Source: Pedobacter changchengzhani
GTDB lineage: Bacteria; Bacteroidota; Bacteroidia; Sphingobacteriales; Sphingobacteriaceae
NCBI RefSeq assembly: GCF_004354365.1
Contig: NZ_SJCY01000009.1
Location: 1 to 64,000, forward strand
Direction of reading: 5' to 3'
Length of the DNA stretch: 64,000 nt
Shown: piece after piece, positions 60,998 through 64,000 of the stretch
How the letters are laid out: the number at the start of each line of letters is the position of its first letter
Position numbering within the stretch: position 1 is the first letter of the stretch
Notes under the pieces: generated by a model
Databases searched by the model: none
What the model was told of the DNA's origin: nothing
The model's input: only the letters and a program-made list of their open reading frames with translations
Program-made: the position numbers and the translations under genes

Positions 60998-61378
60998 ATG
61001 ATACAAGCAACAATTAATAAGCAGCACTATGTTTGTAATGCATCAAACGGGAAACACAATATTGTAATTGATGAACCTGTTGATTTAGGCGGGGCAGATA
61101 GTGGCCTTACGCCCAAAGAGATTTTAATGTCTGCATTAGCATCATGTGTGGCGATAACTTTACGGATGTACATTGATAGAAAAGGATGGACAATAGAAAA
61201 AATTGAAGTAAAAGTTACCATGGGTGTTGAAAACGCAGAAGACGTATTTTTTGAAGAAATTACATGTACTGGAAGCGTAACTGACGATCAGAAAAGACGT
61301 TTGGAGGAAATTGCGAGCAAATGTCCGGTAAGTAAAATACTATCGAAAGGTAATGAAGTGCGCACCAAAGTACTTTAA
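60998..61378 (+). CDS. OsmC/Ohr-family protein
   Basis: A 126-residue protein from ATG 60998 (MIQATINKQHYVC); an ATG 33 bases upstream is also in frame. The OsmC signature cysteines are in LASCVAITLRMY (about Cys49) and ASKCPVSKIL (about Cys110), consistent with thiol-dependent peroxidase activity. GVENAEDVFFEEITCTGSV is part of the conserved fold. Probably protects against organic hydroperoxides. Confidence 0.85.
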   Translation: MIQATINKQHYVCNASNGKHNIVIDEPVDLGGADSGLTPKEILMSALASCVAITLRMYIDRKGWTIEKIEVKVTMGVENAEDVFFEEITCTGSVTDDQKRRLEEIASKCPVSKILSKGNEVRTKVL

Positions 61379-61421
61379 TAATTCGTTGATAACTTGATGT
61401 GCATTTTGCTGAAAACCTTAA

Positions 61422-61429
61422 TATATTTG
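61422..61429 (+). promoter_or_regulatory. Putative DUF2130 gene -7 box (TATATTTG)
   Basis: TATATTTG matches TANNTTTG, 36 bp before the ATG. The -33 element is less clear (a TTTG 13 bases upstream). Confidence 0.35.
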
Positions 61430-61464
61430 CAACTCACTCCGTGTTAGCCCTCAAATTTTAAAAT

Positions 61465-62715
61465 ATGTCAACCGAAATAAAATGTCCAAGCTGTGCTCAT
61501 GTTTTTCCGATGGAAGAAGCAATGGCCGAAGATTATAAAAAGGAATTGCGTGAAAAAATGGTCACGTTTACAAAGCAAAAAGATGAAGAATTTCAGCGTA
61601 AATTGGCGCTGTTAGAAAATGAAAAACTGCAACAGCAAAAAGGTTTTGATGCCAAACTTGTTGAAGAGAAGAATAAATTAAAAGCAGATTTAGAAGGCAA
61701 TTTACGAAAAACCATTGCTGCTGATTTTGAAACTAAGCTTCAAATGTTAGAAGGCAATGCAAAAGATAACGAAGAAAAGTTAAAATTAGCCAGAGAAAAA
61801 GAATTAGGTTTTCTTAGACGGGAAGAAAGCCTAAAAGTTAAAGAAGAAGAAATGGAACTTGCTTTTCAACGTAAAATGCAAGAACAACGTGGAGAATTGG
61901 TAGAGCAGATCCGCAAACAGGAAGCAGAAAAAAATAGCATTAAAGATACAGAGCATCAGTTACGGCTGCGCGAATTGGAGAAGCAACTCGACGATCAAAA
62001 AAAGCTAGCTGAAGAAATGAAGCGAAAAGCGGAGCAAGGTAGCATGCAGTTGCAGGGCGAAGTACAAGAACTTATTTTAGAAGAATTGCTGAGAAGTAAT
62101 TTTCCGTTCGATTTAATTGAAGAGGTTGGTAAGGGGGTACGTGGCGCAGATTGCGTGCAGGTTGTGCGTAATCAATTTGGACAAGAATGCGGCAAAATTA
62201 TTTATGAAAGTAAGCGTACTAAAGATTTTGGTGGTGATTGGATTGATAAATTAAAAAAAGATATGCGGAGTATGGGGGTTGATGTTGCTGTTATTGTAAC
62301 CCAATGTTACCCAAAAGGCATGGATTGTTTTGGACAGCGCGATGGCGTTTGGATTTGCTCTTTCGAAGAAGTAAATGCCGTGGCTTATGTACTGCGTGAT
62401 GGAATTTTACGCTTATCTGGAGCAGTAAAATCGCAAGAAAACCGTGGTGAGAAAATGCACATGTTATACGATTATTTAACGGGTATAGAGTTTTCTGAAC
62501 AGTGGAAAGCTATACGCGAAGGTTTTATGAGTATGAAGTTATCGATCCAACGAGAACGCGATGCTATGGAACGTTTATGGAAAGCCAGAGAAAAACAGTT
62601 AGAAAAAGTTTTGTTAAATGCTACTCATATTCGTGGTTCGATAGAAGGAATTGCCGGTAGCGATAGCATACAGCTGAGTTTAACCGATGATGAGGATGCT
62701 TTATTTTTGGAGTAG
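61465..62715 (+). CDS. DUF2130 protein with zinc-ribbon-like N-terminus
   Basis: A 416-residue cytoplasmic protein. Residues 1-15 have a CPSC pair (IKCPSCAHVF). About 20-205 is a long Glu/Lys/Gln coiled coil (REKMVTFTKQKDEEFQRKL to KRKAEQGSMQLQGEVQEL). From about 206 lies DUF2130: ILEELLRSNFPFDLIEEVGKGVRGADCVQVV, GKIIYESKRTKDFGGDWIDKL and VAVIVTQCYPKGMD. The DUF2130 core resembles restriction-like nuclease folds, and the family's role is unknown. Own terminator 200 bp downstream. Confidence 0.85.
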   Translation: MSTEIKCPSCAHVFPMEEAMAEDYKKELREKMVTFTKQKDEEFQRKLALLENEKLQQQKGFDAKLVEEKNKLKADLEGNLRKTIAADFETKLQMLEGNAKDNEEKLKLAREKELGFLRREESLKVKEEEMELAFQRKMQEQRGELVEQIRKQEAEKNSIKDTEHQLRLRELEKQLDDQKKLAEEMKRKAEQGSMQLQGEVQELILEELLRSNFPFDLIEEVGKGVRGADCVQVVRNQFGQECGKIIYESKRTKDFGGDWIDKLKKDMRSMGVDVAVIVTQCYPKGMDCFGQRDGVWICSFEEVNAVAYVLRDGILRLSGAVKSQENRGEKMHMLYDYLTGIEFSEQWKAIREGFMSMKLSIQRERDAMERLWKAREKQLEKVLLNATHIRGSIEGIAGSDSIQLSLTDDEDALFLE

Positions 62716-62919
62716 TTTAAAATTAGCAAAGATAACTTTGAAATTTTTGGTCGAATATTAATAGCAAATTCGGAAAAGTGATTTCTTTGGAGCCTGTGAA
62801 GCGGGATTTAGGGATAATATTTCGTGCTAACTAGCGGAGACAAATTTGAAGAAGACAATCAGAATCTTATATTGGTTTTATCTTCGACTTTTAATTTATA
62901 TACTTAATGGACCGTTGTC

Positions 62920-62951
62920 GGTTGATGAAAAATTTTCATCAACCCTTTTTT
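62920..62951 (+). terminator. Terminator in the DUF2130-ytxJ gap
   Basis: GGTTGATGAAAA and TTTTCATCAACC are 12-bp arms with a one-base loop, followed by CTTTTTT on the plus strand. Confidence 0.6.
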
Positions 62952-62966
62952 AATTTCTTCTAAAAT

Positions 62967-63305
62967 TTAAACTTTCTCTCTAATCGCTGTGGCAATTTCA
63001 TCTGCAGATATATCACTGTGTGAGCTCGTAACAACACATTTGCGGTTTTTAATTAGTAAAATTTGTGGTGATTGATGGGCAATTTGAAAGGTTTCGGCAA
63101 TTTGGTTGGATACATCTCTATGCTTTATCAAATCTAAAAAATAAAGCTTTGTGTCTTTAGGAATTACATCCCAATCTGCCTCAAAACTTTTTTTCGCCAT
63201 TAAACTGATAGAGCAACGCGTGCTATGTTTAAAAATTAGACTGTATCCGCTTGCTTCTTTTATTTCATCCAGTTGTTGTATCAACGTTAGATTAATCCAA
63301 GTCAT
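62967..63305 (-). CDS. ytxJ: YtxJ-type monothiol bacilliredoxin
   Basis: A 112-residue thioredoxin-fold protein. The single active-site Cys31 lies in FKHSTRCSISLMA, the YtxJ motif that replaces CxxC, and QSPQILLIKN is the cis-Pro loop. In Firmicutes, YtxJ (BrxC) reduces bacillithiol mixed disulfides, so this genome probably makes bacillithiol; the DinB-fold gene at 42 kb would fit. Short length is normal. Confidence 0.85.
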   Translation of the reverse strand: MTWINLTLIQQLDEIKEASGYSLIFKHSTRCSISLMAKKSFEADWDVIPKDTKLYFLDLIKHRDVSNQIAETFQIAHQSPQILLIKNRKCVVTSSHSDISADEIATAIREKV

Positions 63306-63407
63306 AATTTATGCTTTAAATGTTATTTATATGGCAACATAACAGGCAACAAAAAGTTCTGTCACATTCCTTTAAATGTAAGATTATGATTTTAAAAAGA
63401 TATTTAA

Positions 63408-63530
63408 CTAATTTCTACGACGTTTGCCTTCAGGATATGAGCTATACGCTGGGCAAAGTTTAGAAGAACAAGATTCTAGAATGGTAATGGTGCAAAACAC
63501 CGCCAATAACAATATGGCTACTTTTCTCAT
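63408..63530 (-). CDS. 40-residue lipoprotein
   Basis: A short frame MRKVAILLLAVFC...ending SYPEGKRRRN. The lipobox is LESC (Cys21), giving a mature peptide of only 20 residues starting CSSKLCPAY. Many Bacteroidota carry such tiny lipoproteins with a CPAY segment and a basic tail; their function is unknown. The gene is below common length cutoffs. Confidence 0.65.
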   Translation of the reverse strand: MRKVAILLLAVFCTITILESCSSKLCPAYSSYPEGKRRRN

Positions 63531-63648
63531 TTTGTCTAATTTAATTTTTTTTTTAAAATGCAATGAAGCATTTAATGTTTTTCCTAGTTAAGCTGCTAAG
63601 TTACAAATTGTTTGTGAAAACACAATTTTTTATTGCGCTTGGCAATTT

Positions 63649-64000
63649 TTAAAAGCTACGCGCAAATTCCGCCATCTTAATTGCAGTTATAGCAGCCTCG
63701 TCACCTTTATTGCCATGTTTTCCGCCGGCTCTATCTTGTGCCTGTTCTAAATTATTGGTTGTTAATACACCAAAAATAACCGGTTTGCTATACTTTATAC
63801 TCACATTTGTTATGCCTTGAGCAACTGCATCGCAAATAAAATCAAAATGTTTGGTATCGCCCTGTATTACACATCCCAAACAAATTACGGCATCTAAACT
63901 TTTTTCATTACTTAATAAAATAGCGGCAGCACTAGAAAGCTCGAAAGTACCCGGTACCGGAAAAGAGTAGATATTTTTTTCGGCTACACCATTTTCTAGA
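63649..64000 (-). CDS. ribH: 6,7-dimethyl-8-ribityllumazine synthase, 3' part
   Basis: Truncated at the window end; about 116 codons are visible (LENGVAEKNIYSFPVPGTFEL onward). RibH makes the lumazine precursor of riboflavin. Family motifs present: PVPGTFELSSAA, AVICLGCVIQGDTKHFDFICDAVAQGI, the catalytic-region histidine in GDTKHFDF, FGVLTTNNLEQAQDRAGG and NKGDEAAITAIKMA. The first residues and start lie beyond 64000. Confidence 0.93.
   Translation of the reverse strand, partial: LENGVAEKNIYSFPVPGTFELSSAAAILLSNEKSLDAVICLGCVIQGDTKHFDFICDAVAQGITNVSIKYSKPVIFGVLTTNNLEQAQDRAGGKHGNKGDEAAITAIKMAEFARSF

Overview
The window looks like chromosomal DNA of a member of the Bacteroidota, most likely a Sphingobacteriaceae/Pedobacter-type bacterium. 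Evidence: AT-rich DNA; promoters of the TTG-N(~20)-TANNTTTG type instead of E. coli boxes; many short-signal lipoproteins ending in a Cys lipobox; a long-form IspG with an inserted domain; a HemC-HemD fusion; an isolated atpD-atpC pair; PspC/LiaF-like pairs; and a YtxJ bacilliredoxin. No IS element, CRISPR array or rRNA was seen. One tRNA (Arg, ACG) is present. Genus assignment is inference.

Layout. 1-2.5 kb: a small secreted protein and hemA, with a second copy of the last ~39 bp of hemA lying 1.1 kb away. 2.6-13.2 kb: mostly housekeeping and envelope genes (DoxX-like, hydrolase, YjbQ, ispG, RDD, LiaF/PspC pair, SDR, MlaE-MlaF, a VapBC-like pair, rRNA methyltransferase-like). 13.3-23.8 kb: tetrapyrrole synthesis (hemCD fusion, hemB, hemL, hemE, hemJ; with hemA at 2.4 kb this is the C5 route from glutamyl-tRNA to uroporphyrinogen and on to the protoporphyrinogen oxidase step). 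It is interrupted by a histidine kinase/response regulator/TPR set and a ParDE-like pair whose 59-residue antitoxin is easily overlooked. 24-30.9 kb: outer membrane proteins, an ECF sigma factor with its partner, a PIN toxin-antitoxin pair, an ABC ATPase and small envelope proteins.

31.0-48.9 kb is one continuous minus-strand branched-chain amino acid cluster. In transcription order it is ilvE, ilvD, ORF6N protein, ilvB, ilvN, DinB protein, ilvC, leuC, monooxygenase, methyltransferase, leuD, double ABC ATPase, leuB, leuA, ilvA, cupin. In front of ilvE I find an unannotated 45-codon reading frame in which 14 of 19 consecutive residues are Ile, Leu or Val. A strong rho-independent terminator follows it, and a competing antiterminator pairing overlaps the end of the frame. 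This is the architecture of a ribosome-mediated transcription attenuator and is the most interesting object in the window.

49.7-64 kb: atpC and atpD, a cluster of two related outer membrane protein genes and two related lipoprotein genes, an apparently frameshifted large lipoprotein, an rfbD-like reductase, a peroxiredoxin, tRNA-Arg, adk, obgE, YdcF, YtxH, OsmC and DUF2130 proteins, ytxJ, a 40-residue lipoprotein and the 3' part of ribH (cut by the window end).

The second theme is small repeats. Palindromes with a CCCCTTTAGGGG-like core fill many gaps of the ilv/leu cluster. In at least three of its genes (double ABC ATPase, leuC, ilvB) they are translated in frame near the N-terminus, and a different palindrome is translated inside ispG. 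A ~100-bp composite element, hexamer arrays (GGTTGA-type) and ATCAAGT-type repeats are scattered through other gaps.
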